From: Pogostemon cablin | Taxonomy: Eukaryota > Streptophyta > Magnoliopsida > Lamiales > Lamiaceae | DNA: 64,000 nt | Reading direction: 5' to 3' | Assembly (NCBI GenBank): GCA_023678885.1 | Contig: CM043001.1 | Location: forward strand, 630,001-694,000 | In this document: positions 34,737 through 47,770 of the stretch, in pieces | How the letters are laid out: each line of letters starts with the position of its first letter | How positions within the stretch are numbered: position 1 is the first letter of the stretch | The notes under the pieces: model-generated | What the model was told of the DNA's origin: nothing | Databases searched by the model: none | What the model saw: the letters and a program-made list of their open reading frames with translations, nothing else | Program-made: the position numbers and the translations under genes

Positions 34737-35528
34737 TTGCCATATATAATATTTAATGCGTAGATGAAGAGAAAGTGAGAAAAATATACTCCCTGCCGTA
34801 AAAAAAAAAAAAATTAAGTTTAAATTAATTTGGATTTGGATTAAAAAATTGCCCATAAGTGAAGTTCAGAAAAAGGGTCAGCCCACTAGCCAAAATTGTC
34901 AAAACCAAGCAATTTCTTAGAAACTTCCTCTTCAATAATGTTTTTTCTTGGGATTTTTCTAATTATTATCACAACCCAAAATTATCCTCCATTTTGTTTG
35001 CACGACGTTGTTAAAAAATTATTATGGTCCTGGAGGACTAATTTCTTTAAGAAAATAATGTTATATTGATGGTGCATTAATATTATCATATATTAATTGA
35101 ACGGTAAAGTAGATAAGATTTACTCGTAAGGAAAAGGTTATTACTCCCATCATCCACAATTTAATAATTATTTATTTTTTCATTTTAAATGTCCATAAAA
35201 TAATATAAAATTTCTTTTTCAAAGAAATATAACTTATCAATTATTATCACCCATTTAAATTAAAAAATAAGATAACTTATCAATTATTATCACCCATTTA
35301 AATTAAAAAATAAGATAAATAAATATGTAAAAATAACTTATACTATGGACGGTATATAATGGAGTAGTTTTTTTTTTTTAATTCACATTAAAAAAAAAGG
35401 TATGGGTGGACTATATTATGATTATTATGAATATTATATTGAGTTATGTGTATATATATAGTGTGTATATATATGTATAGAGAGGGAGATGAGAGAAAAT
35501 TGAATTGAACAGAGACACGGGTCAATCC
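34737..35528 (+). other. Upstream region of the DUF538 gene
   Basis: It contains a perfect 43-bp tandem duplication (35231-35273 and 35274-35316) and TATA-rich sequence at 35450-35482, about 50-80 bp before the start codon, which probably includes the core promoter. Confidence 0.55.
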
Positions 35529-37559
35529 ATGGCTTCCAAATTCAAGCTCAACTGTTATCCCTTTCTCTGCCTCCCTTTTCTAATCTGTTCCTCCTCTTCC
35601 ACCGACCCACCGTCTCCCACGCCGCCTACAGTTTTCGAAATCCTCCCTAAATTCGGCCTCCCCAGCGGCCTTTTGCCCGATTCTGTCGTCAACTACACTC
35701 TCTCCGATGATGGCAAATTTGAGGTAAATCTACAGAAGGCCTGTTACATTCAGTTCGATTACTTGGTTTACTACGAGAAAAAGATTACGGGGAAGCTCAA
35801 CATTGGGTCAATCACCGACCTAAAGGGTATTCAAGTGCAGAGATTTTACTTTTTATGGTTCGATGTTGATGAGATTAAAGTTGATTTGCCCCCTTCGGAT
35901 AGTATTTACTTTACTGTTGGGATTATTAACAAGAAGCTCGATATTGATCAGTTCTTAACTGTTCGTTCCTGCAAGGATAAGGCTGTGTCTTTGAGGCCTC
36001 AGGTAGAATGCTGTTTGACCTTTTCTTTATCCTTGTTTTGAATTATCTTTTAATGGATTCTTTGATTATTGGAGTGATTTTTTGTGAATTGTTTCTGATT
36101 TGAGAAGATTTTAGCTTATAGGATGGATTATAGAACTATTGGTGTTATGAGGATTGTGTTTCTTGTCACTTGAGGCCTTAGAAAAGGTTATGTTTGGAAG
36201 CATTTGTCTTTAGGATTATTTGCAGAAATTTTTATCAAACATAGTTTTTATAGAAAAATGGTTTTTGATTAGGTGAAGTTTTGTTAGTTAGTTTAATAGG
36301 GCGTGCAAGAACCTTGAATACCACCAAAACATGATTTTAACTTCATTTTTTGTTTTGTATATTTGTTGATATTGCTTATGGTAATTTAAATGTATATGTT
36401 AACTTTGTAGATCAATTATTTTGTTTAAAGTAAGACACTTTCATCAAGAATTAATGAAAAGTGGTCTGAATCAAATGATGAGTAGATAAATATAAATATA
36501 GGGCATGGAAATATTTTTAGATATTCCTTTATTTGCACCTGACAATTTTGGTATAAAAATGTTTGGATTGGAAAGCTTATAAACCTTTTTAATGTTGGCC
36601 TATTTACAAATGCAGTTCTCTTGTTGCTTTTTTGTTATTCCTATGGATATGGAATTTGTTATATCACCAGAACACGATGCCTTGTGCTGTTTAATCCTTC
36701 TTGATTTCATGTTTTACATCCAAGGGACCAAGAGTAGTGTTTTAATGGGTTCAGGGGTTATGTGGCCTATTTTTTTTATTGTGGAAAAAACTTCAATACT
36801 GCATGGACTGAGAGATTTAGACAGGTTGGTGTGGCTAGAGTGAATCGTTTTTTGATACACTGGATGGAAGATTTCTAATTCATTTAGTTCAGCAAAATTA
36901 GTATTTGAACGCTGCAAATTCTTATTTTTTTGATGATAATTGAGCACATTACTTATATGTGAAGACCCCCTTATGATCCATGTGATTTCCCTCGAGTGGA
37001 GTTATTTTCCAACATTAAGAATGGTGAAGAAGCTGTGCTGATGAGTTGTATAGTCATCAAAAATAGATACTATTATGGTTACTTAGCTTTGCATGAGGAG
37101 TGATTTATACACACACACACTTGAAACTCAGCAATTCTATGAGTGTCTAACATGTACTCTAATTGGAGATGCTAATTATAGTACATCGAACTATGTCTTC
37201 TTGAAAGTCCGAGGTCATGTCTCACGAGGATTTATAAGCACCCAAAGTTTTATTACACTATGTTAACTAGTGGACGATGTAGTTATTTAATAGTTTCCCA
37301 ATTTTGGAGAATCAACCTTGATAGGATCTAGGGATAAACAATCCGAAAGGTTTCAAGCTATTTCATGAACTAGATGATGAAATCAAATCACATTCTAATC
37401 CAAAAATCTAATAAAGCACCTGTAATCAGCTATGCTGCTATTCCACTTTCCATTCTTTTGTGTTCTATTTTGCCAATCACCTTATAAGCTAACTCTATCT
37501 TTCATTACTTGCAGCTCCCAACTCCGGTGGATGATATCCCATTGCTCGTAGCCGAGTAA
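35529..37559 (+). CDS. DUF538 family protein
   Basis: Two exons, 35529-36002 and 37515-37559, joined in phase 0 over a 1512-bp intron (GT...GCAG), give 172 residues. I chose the ATG at 35529 because it has a good context (TCAATCCATGGC) and is followed by a signal-peptide-like segment. The mature part starts after a Ser/Pro-rich linker and carries DUF538 features: VFEILPKFGLPSGLLPDSV near the start, a β-rich core with FYFLWFDVDEIKVD, and FLTVRSCKDKA near the end. The last exon adds only 14 residues (LPTPVDDIPLLVAE). DUF538 proteins are small plant secreted or endomembrane proteins of poorly defined function. The group includes SVB, which affects trichome branching in Arabidopsis. I cannot assign a specific orthologue. 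Confidence 0.88.
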
Positions 37560-39347
37560 AGGCATCCAGATTTTATGGAAGCAGAAAGTTGGGGCAACTA
37601 TGTAGTTTTAGAATATGTAGCTCAAGCTGTCTCTGCACTTTGACACGACCGAATCGAGTTGCTTTTCATGTACGATAAAATGAGCTCCTCTTTGAATCTA
37701 AGCAGTCGAATGTATGGCGTAAGACCTTGTAATAATGTATGATTATGAAGGAAATTATGCAATAATCTTGTCCTACAAATGTGATGTTTTTACATTTTAG
37801 CCTTCTTTCCCTTCTTAAATCTGTTCTTCAATTATTATAACTCCTTGTCCTTGTGCAATCGTGATGCGGCCTTTTAAAATGGGCTTGGTCTTGACTGTTG
37901 GGCTAGATCAGATCAGGCCTTTTAAATAGTGAAATGGGCCTGCTCAGTAGTGGGTTTGGCATATATTCCTTCTTTCACATTTTTTCGTTTAATTAAAACT
38001 TAAAAAGTTAAATTTGATCATTTTTATATCTAAATTTATTTAAGAAAAATCCACCCCTTGCCTCGATCATCTATTTTACCAATATTTCCACTTTAATATT
38101 TCATCATTCAATCAATCATCGTCATTTTTCCCACAACCATTTTTTCTCATAATCAAATGCACCAATTTTCATATATATACTCTCTCTCTCTCTCTCTTCA
38201 AAACCAATAATACCTTCACCATTGAGCTCACTGCACTACACAAACATGCTATGTGAACTTCACTATGATAGAATCATTGTAAGTTGGGAATATGGAAGAA
38301 ACCTAAGAAATTCTTAATTTGGGTGTGTACAAGTAATGGTATGATTGAAATTCTTGTATAAACTAGTCGCTATTCCTAAATTCACACACATGAAATGCGT
38401 TTTCCTTATCACCAACCATCACCTTTCAAGCTTCAACAGGCAAATCCCAGCAAAAACTCACCATAAATGGATCATTATCAGGTGACTACCTGCGATGACA
38501 TTACTTGCACGTAAATGCAGACGCCTTCATCGAAAAGAAGCTGAGATCTCAACCCCTCAAACGTCGCCTTGAAATTAAGTAAAAACAAGTTCAACAGCTG
38601 TAAAAGTCTAGAATTTCTACATCATGCAGCAGATCAAGAAATATGGGACAACAGATATGCAACCATCATCAAGTGTTCCAACACAAAGCTATCAACCATC
38701 CTCAGCTAGAAAACTACAAAACACAATGATGCTAATACCGAATATGATGAATCAAACTGACTCAGGGAAAATGCTTCATTAAGTACAAGGCAACAATCAG
38801 GATGAGACGACTATTGGTACTGTCGCTCTGATCCTGGCAGTTGCATTCAGGTAATGAAAGAAGAAACTCTTTTTGTCTGTTCAATATGTGATTTACTAGA
38901 GCGCATATATTCACAAAGGATCGCCAAGATCTGATGTCCCATAAGACAGGAAACAGACACCTAAAACTGAAACAACAAGAATGTACACAAGGTCGTCGAC
39001 TCTCTTTCATGAATGTAGAAACACGATCCTACTCCAATGTTCTAATTCCTAAGCCATGCTCTGTTTCGTTGACCAATTTCTCAACTCCACTGAGAAAGAT
39101 GATTCAGCTTTACTGCTTACCCCCTCCCTCTTATGACCAAATCCATCAGAAACTCTTCAAATAAGCCATTATTACCAGATTTTTCATCTCATCACTCAAT
39201 CAATGAAGGAAGAAATCATAGGATCACAAGTAAATGCAACTATTTGAGTCAAAAAGAGCAAAAAACAGCACCCATAATCTTTGGCACCAATGCTGTGCTG
39301 ATAATGGAGGAAGTGAAACATATTCGACAAAGATCATAAACAATATC
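37560..39347. other. Region between the DUF538 and F-box/kelch genes
   Basis: It holds the 3' UTR of the DUF538 gene (to about 37780), an AT-rich spacer with a CT microsatellite (38178-38197), and presumably the 3' UTR of the minus-strand F-box gene (near 38800-39347). The two genes converge. No separate gene is supported. Confidence 0.5.
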
Positions 39348-42130
39348 TCATGCTTGAAGAACCTGACAGTGCACTATGTGACTCTTCAATCCACTTCTTC
39401 CAGCAATACTTGACCATAAATTTGTGAATATATTCCTGATATGACCCTTGCCAGCGATATTTTCCCAGATTTGAGGATTGTTTTCCACTCGTTTATCAGG
39501 ATCCGAGACATCTACTATGCTGATGCTCATATTGTTACGAATTATACAAAGCTTTCCGTTAAGAGGCACCAGAGCAGCAGCCTCGAGAGCACGAGAATTG
39601 CCAAGGTGGAGTTTGCTATCAATGAATCTGGTCCAAGTGTCTGCTCGTTCATCATACACACGTAGCTTACACCCATCACGACAGTCTAAAGCATAAAGCT
39701 TTCCATTCATAGAGATACTTGGGTTACGCCAACCTGCAACCATCCCATCATTGATTGGACTCCATGCATTAGATTCCGGGATATAAGCCTCACTCAAAAC
39801 CTCCCTGTGGGTTCCAAGTCCCTTTAGGAACCACTTGCCATCATACACTACCCCAATGAATGGCACCATAGCCGTGCTCATATCAGCAATGAAACTCCAA
39901 CGGTTTCGATTGGGATCATAAACTTCAGCAGAACGCAGTGTTCTTTGAATCCCTTCACATTCTCCACCAGCGACATATAGGCAGTTGTTAATGACACATG
40001 AACCAAAGAAATGCCGTCTACGAAGCATGTCTGGTGCCCTGTGCCATTTATTTGTCCGAGCACTGTAAAAGATAACTCGTCTCATAGATCCCTTCAGGGG
40101 ATCTTTACCACCAAATAAGTACAGGTGACAACCACTGAGGACAGCGCACCCAAATCCAAGAGCTCCACTATACTCCACTGGAACAGGTGGAAGAGGTTGC
40201 CACAGTTGATAGGTGGGATCGAATGCATGCCATGATATTCGCCCATCACGATCTCTTTTAATCACATATACCCATTCTTCTGCCATACCGAGGCTCTTCC
40301 TAAGAGAGTAGAAAAAATTTCCGGCAAGGAGCTTGAACCACCTCTTGCATACTAAACGGAGTTTATTATGTTCTACACGAGGAACTCGAATCAGACAAGC
40401 AATTGCAAGATCATCAGGAAGCCCAGGTAGAAGTGGTGGCTGCACCCTGGTCCTTTCCCTACGGGAGTTTTTTGACCTATGTGCACGAGGATTAATATCA
40501 GGCTGGATGCAAAGTTTAGATCCTGGAACAAATTTCCTCGCTACAACAACTGTTTTCAACCCTGAATCCACTTTGCAATAACATGATACAGAATCAACCT
40601 GAAAAAGTCCCGTCAATCATGTGCAGTTGATAAATAAAGTAGGTGACAGTGACATGCGGTATGTTAAGCTAATGGGGACTTTGGGAGGTAAAATTTGTAT
40701 CGCTTCATTATGATATATGTTACACCATTTTCAGACATTGTTTCACATTGCTATATATATCCCAACATAAAAAGGATATATTTCTGACTCTGGAAACATC
40801 ATAATCACATTTGGTTCTTGATACAAGTCTTACTCGTGTCTTGATAACACTTGAATAAGGAATTTAATATTCTCATTGTTCTTGTTAACACTTATACAAG
40901 ATAAAGACACCATACAAAACAACCTTACATCAATCATGAAATATTAAATGTCTTTCCATTTGGTCCAATTTCAAGTCCTAAAATTTGATGGTTTAGAGGA
41001 CGGACCTGAAGATTATCAGTTGATCCATCAGCAGAACAAGTAATGGACTCACTCTGAATTACTCAATGGCCCATATATGAGGGAAGAAATGATCTTTTTA
41101 ACTTATCTTAATTGAACAATTTTTATCATGCATTTCTCAAGTTGATTATTCCCTTCAGCTTAATGACTTAATGTTTCAAGTCAAATGCTTCATACTCATC
41201 AACTACTAAATTAAATTCAGTAAAGAGTTAGTCTGATCCATATCGAGTGAAACAGTTCCCTTCACTTCAAGAATGCTTCAACAATATGCCATCTTTAGAC
41301 ATATTTTGCAGTTAAATATGGTTCAAAGGAAGAGGAAGATGTAACTACAACAAGAGTCAAAATGATCTGAGAACTAACATGAAAAATTAACAGTCAGGGG
41401 ATTAAACACAAATGAATTACTCTAAATGAAGGAGAAAAAAAAAAAAGGATTCATATGAGCTAATCCCGTATATACACAACGCTTCTCTCAGTATGGAGTC
41501 TTTCACACATGATGCAACAATAATCGGAATAAACATGAGCATATTGGCCTTATCAATTAATTGCTTACTTCAAGATTTTATAACAAAATTGATCCCTAAA
41601 AAATTAAACAAATGAAACCCTCATCCACTTAGCTTCATTTCCCCAACTCCTCAATAAAAATTGACTCAAATATCTCCCCCATCTACAATTCATTCTCACA
41701 GTTACTTTAATGTATATAACCAAGTAAAGACATGAAACAGCCCAAAAAACAGCACACATTTCATCCATTGGAAAAGAACCGTTCTCATTCATTTTGGGTG
41801 AGACGCAAAGACAAATCCCACGTCAAAATCAGCTAAGGCTCAAGTCAAACGATTAAAAAAAATTAATATTCCCACAAATTCAGCTGGGGATTTTCAGAAA
41901 CCATGAATTTGAGAACACAGACAACACAAAGAAATCAAAACCAAAACTCCACAGAAATCCTAATGACATCGATAGCACATTACCAGGAATTCATCTCGGC
42001 ATCATCAGAAAACGCACAAATCAAAGAATTTAACAGCAGCAAATGTGAGAGATCATGTTAGACTCACCAGTGGAGCTTGAACTCTGAAACCCCTTTGTCC
42101 ATTAGGAGACCTCTCAATTGTTTGCTCCAT
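39348..42130 (-). CDS. SAGL1: F-box/kelch-repeat protein, SAGL1 (At1g55270) type
   Basis: Two exons on the minus strand: 42130-42068 (21 codons) and 40598-39348, joined over a 1469-bp intron, give 437 residues. The first exon ends APL at GTGAGT. The second starts VDSVSCYC after TTTTTCAG, restoring the APLVDSVSC continuity of this family. The F-box lies at about residues 76-120 (LLPGLPDDLAIACLIRVPR). Kelch repeats follow at about 165-400, with recurring GG and W positions (YLFGGKDP, YVAGGECEG, SAEVYDPNRNRWSF). The C-terminus SHIVHCQVLQA is typical. In Arabidopsis, SAGL1 is the substrate receptor of an SCF ubiquitin ligase that limits cuticular wax synthesis (CER3) and phenylpropanoid flux (PAL). 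The coding sequence looks intact. Confidence 0.93.
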
Positions 42131-43100
42131 ATATCTCAAAAATGGAGTCTGATATACATAAATAAGATCTTCACAAAGTCAGATCAAGGACCCAGAAAGC
42201 CAAAATCTTGAAATCTGAAGAGCAATTCAGAAAGCCAAAATCTTGGTTGGTGAGAAGAAAGAAGAGCACCAAACCAAACCAAACGCAACAGAAAAAGAAA
42301 ATCCGAAACCCTAAGCAACAACGGGGGACCCCATTTAAGCTCCACAAATGCAAACAAGAAAACAAAGAGCAAAATTTATGCTTGGGAGTCAGGAGAAGAG
42401 GCGCTTGAAAACGTGAATTCTCTCTCTACACCACAAATACACACGTAATTGCAATTGCAAAGCAAATAAATCAGAGTGGATTTTGGTTGCTCTGCTCTGA
42501 CCGTGTAGTGTAGACTTAAAAGGCTAAACTGAAGATTACAGCTGGACCCATTGTCTTTAATGTCAACACACCGAGGTTTACTTTGCAGATTTCCTAGTTA
42601 TTACATTATATTATCACCTAAGACATTGTGCAATCCAATCTGAAGGAGAGAAAATTAATTTCATGTGCAGCTGCAGACAAGAGAGCTGTTCAGATTTTTC
42701 AATCCACGCATTAAATTAATGGGTCAAGTGTGTGCTGTGTGTGTGAGAGAGAGAGAGGGAGAGATCGAGAAAGGAGAGAGAGGGATGTGGGAATGCGTTT
42801 CTTTTTCAGTTGTTGCCATTTTTCTCTTTCTAGTTTCAGCAGCTGTTGGATACAAGTACTGCTCCATAAATATCATCACTTATTTGTAATTAAGATTTAA
42901 AAAAAAAACTCATTTGAAATAATCTCAAGAAAATTATTGTTATGACTTTATTAGTGTTAATTAATGTTGTTAAAGCTATGGGCTTTTTACTTTTATTTAT
43001 GGTGGAAAAATAAATTACTACTAGTAAATATTGCGAACATCCCGGTGTACATATTACACCACGAGTACAAATCAAATTTTACAATCTCTATATTCCATCA
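42131..43100. other. Upstream region of the F-box/kelch gene
   Basis: Likely 5' UTR and promoter of the F-box gene (42131 to roughly 42600), then GA-rich simple sequence (42745-42785) and AT-rich DNA. No further gene is recognised. Confidence 0.5.
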
Positions 43101-43298
43101 ACAAATTAATGCCGCTGTATCATTTTTTTTTATTTTGGGCGTCCATCCAAGATCTCATTTTTTTTTATCCACCCTTATTGCAATTAAAAAATGAGACTCA
43201 CACCTCCACTAATACAACTACTCACTACACATTAAATAACAATACTCTTTAATCTCCGTATCCAAAGCAACACCCTTGAATCCGGATGGAGGGAGTAC
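43101..43298. mobile_element. Possible decayed Stowaway-like MITE end
   Basis: The right edge reads CCGGATGGAGGGAGTA (43282-43297), similar to the end of the intact Stowaway at 20857, and is preceded by a similar CTCCGTATC word. The left edge is not convincing, so the extent is a guess. Confidence 0.4.
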
Positions 43299-43792
43299 TT
43301 ATTATTATTATTATTTTTATCTCATCAATAATTTCATATCTTAAATAAGGAAATACACACAAATCAATAATCTTATAATATACTTTAATTTTAAAATTAC
43401 TATCATTTACAACTCACATAACTTACTTTACAATTTATTTAATACTTAAAATATCAAACTATCCTTACAATTTATTTAATACTTAAAATATCAAACTATA
43501 CTTAAAAGTAAAGTCAAAGACATTTTTTTTCAACTTCGTATCTTTTACATATCTTAAATATGGACGAAGAGATTACTATACTATTATTTTTAGTATTGAA
43601 GATTATATTCCTAATATAAAAATTTGTACTTTTATTATTATTATTTTTTTCATACCCTTCATAATCCAATATTTAATGAAAAAATAATACCTTTAATATA
43701 TAATTTAAAATAAAATGTCAGTATATATTTGAATATTTTGTACATTCGGATGCACACGAATATACCAACTCAATAAAAGATAAATCTTGAGC

Positions 43793-44050
43793 AATAATTT
43801 GATGAGACCGTCTCACGGTGAGACAATCTTACATTTTCTTAAATAATAATTATTTTTTATGTGAGATATTATTACTATTTATTGAAAATGTTACTATTTT
43901 TTTTATATATTGCAAATTACATGAAATAATTCATTAATTGCACTGATATTACTTTTCATAATTCTGCATATCACATTTTATTAAAATATTATAATTTTTT
44001 TTTATCTCACAAAATTATTTCTGTAAAACAGTCTCACATAATTTGTTTAG
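43793..44050. mobile_element. MITE-like element with GAGAC-type inverted ends
   Basis: The left end AATTTGATGAGACCGTCTCA and the right end ACAGTCTCACATAATTTG are inverted copies of a TGTGAGAC(T/C)GT-type terminus common in plant repeats. It is about 250 bp, AT-rich inside, with no coding. Confidence 0.5.
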
Positions 44051-47000
44051 GTATTGCTACGTTTAGGTTTAGGTAGCAATAAAATATGTGAATTTAGAAT
44101 TAGATGAATTCAATAAATCCATAAAATATTAATTTATATATTTTTAAAAATTTAAATAGGGTATATTTAAATTTATGTTAAATGAATATGTAGAAGCAGG
44201 AGTGGTAATGTGTGTTAAATAATATGATTAACGTGTATAAGTGACATGTGAAATCTATGTTATTTTATTTTATTAACTTAAACTAAAAATCCTAAATTTT
44301 TTGAAGTATTGTTGATAGTTTTTTTTCTTTTGGAAGACTTGTTAATAATATTTTTAATCAAATAATTTATTTTAAAAAATTAACATTTTTTACGTTTAGT
44401 TACAAAAAGATAAATGAACGTTAATCTATTGAGATTAGAGTAAGAGAAGAATTTATTATGAAAAGAGGAATAAACCTTTCGAACATTTGATTTTACAAAA
44501 TTTTCCATGAATTATGATGTATCTCATATTATAAAACATATAACTTTAATATATTTCAAAAAATAATCTTGTAATTAAAAGGCAAACCCATTATAAAGGC
44601 AACATAATTAATATGAAAGAGACCACTTCCTCCTCCTTCAATGCCTCCACTTAAATAAATGCACCAACTATATGTATATGTATACAGCTATCGAGAGTTT
44701 TTTTTTTAAATTAATTATTTATTACTGTTTCATCGCAGAGAAATGGAGGATTAAAAAAAAAAACTAAACTAATTAATAGGAATATTAATTTAATTTATTG
44801 TGGTGTTGTCTACATGAAGATGGGTGGTGTAGTCTTACCAATTCCATGTATATAACTTATTTATGCCGGCCATATTAATTTACCATTTAATAAAATAGAT
44901 ATAAATATCTATCAATTCAATTACTATATTTTATAAGACAATTCAAAACGACCACTTAAATTTAATATTTTGTCATGTTAGGTAAGCTTAATTATGCTGG
45001 ATGCAAATTCCTAATCTTTGAACTTGATTGTCAACATTCATCTATTCCAACACTACACACATTCCGCCTAATTAATATTCGATTTGCATTATAATAATTG
45101 GTCTTTTTATTTATTTATTTATTTTTAAGATCAATATAATATCGTGTTACCTCAGAAGTGAATATATATATAAAAGAATTAAATAAAAATTAATACAAAA
45201 ATAATATTTTCAAAAGTCATAGTCTTTTAATGGGATTGAATATGGATTTCCACTAGTGGACATAAATGTGCAAAAAGTAGTTGTATAATGGAAATATATC
45301 TGCATGGAATAGAAAATGTAGAAATAAATTGAATTGGAAATTAAATAATTAGTGTAAAAAATAGTGAGCAATTATAATCAAATTAGAAATGCACAACTTT
45401 TTTTAGAAGGTCAAAGGGGATGCTTTTCTTCTCCATATGCCACTAATTCTAATTATAATTACGCTTGACTCAATCCAACACACACACCAACGTGTGTATG
45501 TGTGTGTATGACACTGGCCACTTCAACAACTCCAAATTTCATTTATATTTTTATATTTCAAAATTGTGTAAAGTGTAAACTATTTGTATCTTTTCTTCTA
45601 TTTTCAGACTGAAATCTAGGTCAACATGCTTCGTTTTGATGGCAAAATATTTGGAAGGAAACAAAAAACACTAAGTCTAACAAAATGCATATTTTCTGCA
45701 TTATTCACTCACTTTATAAAGGAAAAAGAAGAAAAGGAAATTAATTAGAATAATGCAAAAATATATGGTTCATCACGTCACTCACAAATTGTGAGGGCAA
45801 AATAGACATATTCACAAAAAAATTGCATCATTAAGTGTTTAATACTAATAGTTATTAGGAGTAAATGGCAATAATGGTAGAATGAAGTTAGTTTCAAGAT
45901 GATTTAAGAGATGACGCCAACTTCCCTCTTCTTTTTGGATATTTTAAGTATACTCAGATCTCAATTAAGTGAGGAGATGTTTGTTTTGAGATAATGTTGA
46001 AAGAAAAAAAAGATAGATTTAATAGATGGATTTATTAAATCCAATAAATAGTGTTGTTGTTTTGAGGATTTAAGTAGAGTAAAATTTATTTTTATATCAA
46101 ATCAATATATAAAAGATGATTTATTAAATCCAATAAATAGTGTTGTTGTTTTGAGGATTTAAGTAGAGTAAAATTTATTTTTATATCAAATCAATATATA
46201 AAAGATAATCTGTAAGAGAGAATAGAGGGTAATGTGTATGTAAGAGAGAATTGGGGGTAATGTGTATGTGGGAGTACATGTGTAAGAGATATATAAAATT
46301 TATGTAATTTGGATTTTACCAAACTAATGGAAGCAAAGAAGTTTTTGCAGATTTGTGCTGAAAATTAGATTTATATCAAAATACTGGTTTTACATTGGAA
46401 ACGAATTAGGAGATGTGATATAAGGAGGCTTGGAGAAGGAGAAGTAAGGGTGCTTGGTGTAAACTAACTACTAACTGGACTAACAACTAACATTTACTGA
46501 TTAAAAAAAAAAAACAAAAGCACAAGTCCTATGGAAGTCTTTGCCCTGATTCTTTGTACAATAGGCAATAATCTAAGAGATCGTCTTGAACAATTGGAGC
46601 ACATTTTATACACTCATTGTATTGTAAGTATATTTTTCGTATTTATAAATATAGATTAAATACTAAAAATAAAATAATAAGTACTAAAGAAACACAAGAA
46701 CCACATAACCTTATGCGTAACAGATGCAATTAATCATTTGCAAAATTTCTACTTATAAACTTATCTCCACGTAAGCCATAACTTGATGATATAAAATGGA
46801 TAGGAACAGAATCAATATCTATGATTTCATCAATAAACCACCAATCCGTATTAGGTGGATTACAATATTATTTTTTAAATACACACGAATATAATATAAT
46901 ATGCTTGAATCGAAGAAAAAAAATAATACTCCATTGAGAATCATGTGAATATGATCTACATTGATTATAAAATACAAAAATTTCATCTAGAACATAGGAT

Positions 47001-47217
47001 GATATAAGCATTGACAAATTGACATTAATTGGCAACTAATCCACCGGCATTTAAAATTGTGATAAAATGAAAATAAAATAATATTATTCATAAACCAAGG
47101 GAAAAAATCCAAGCGCCACACTCTGAAATACAAGTCAAGGCTCACATTTGCATTTGAAGAGATGGGTTCCATTCAATCATGTTACAGCTAATCATTTTGT
47201 CATTTTATACAACCTTA
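44051..47217. other. AT-rich intergenic DNA with one recent tandem duplication
   Basis: No gene recognised. It holds a perfect 89-bp tandem duplication (46029-46117 and 46118-46206) and a CA/TG-rich patch (45478-45510). Confidence 0.55.
46029..46206 (+). repeat. Perfect 89-bp tandem duplication
   Basis: Two identical head-to-tail units beginning GATTTATTAAATCCAATAAA. The absence of differences points to a recent event. Confidence 0.92.
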
Positions 47218-47770
47218 AACTATTTCAATCTACAAGGAGACAGATGGATGGTAACAGAAGCTGAGAGGCGATCGTAGAATGCGAGCCTGTGTTCGTTTTC
47301 AGACTGCAACGTCTAAATGTGGGAATCAAAAGTTAAATCAACGAAGTAGAAGCTACTAAACCTAAAATGTAAAACAAGATATAACTTTAACCAGCCATAA
47401 ATGGGGCGTACGGCATAAGAAACAGAATGAACACATATATAGCATAGACAAGATGTCAAATAACAACAATGTTGATCAGTAGAAAGGATTACTCTGGTAA
47501 GCTGTTTACCTTTCCTTGATCAGCATTAGCTATCTGAGCATGAACAAAGTCCATTAGGTGGTTTCTCTCGTCAACCTCGTGCACTATTCCACTCTTTCAA
47601 CATTCAAATAAGTACTGGGGCCAACTCTTACAACAGCCAGAAAAATGCAATTTGCCAATTTGATAGAAGATCTGCAGAGCTTCTTCAATTCAAATAGAAG
47701 AGCATTAAGCCAGAAAGAGATGATTACTCCATGTGAAAATGCAAACTTGAAATACCAATTTCTTGTCCCA
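47218..47770 (-). pseudogene. Unidentified gene or gene remnant, minus strand
   Basis: On the minus strand a credible last exon (about 47304-47218) follows TTGCAG and reads SENEHRLAFYDRLSASVTIH to a stop. The preceding exon (about 47595-47508) reads GIVHEVDERNHLMDFVHAQI and ends at a GTAAAC donor. Further upstream (to about 47750) LCRSSIKLANCIFLAVVRVG continues into PSTYLNVE. It would run straight on into the GIVHEV block but for two extra bases near 47594. I do not recognise the family. The 2-base frame break suggests a pseudogene. A small unpredicted splice could also explain it. Confidence 0.4.

Noticed and set aside
36592..36947. Open frames in the DUF538 intron
   Set aside because: They lie within the 1.5-kb intron and have no family resemblance.
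41604..41792. Minus-strand open frame in the F-box gene intron
   Set aside because: It lies in the intron and does not join in frame with either exon.
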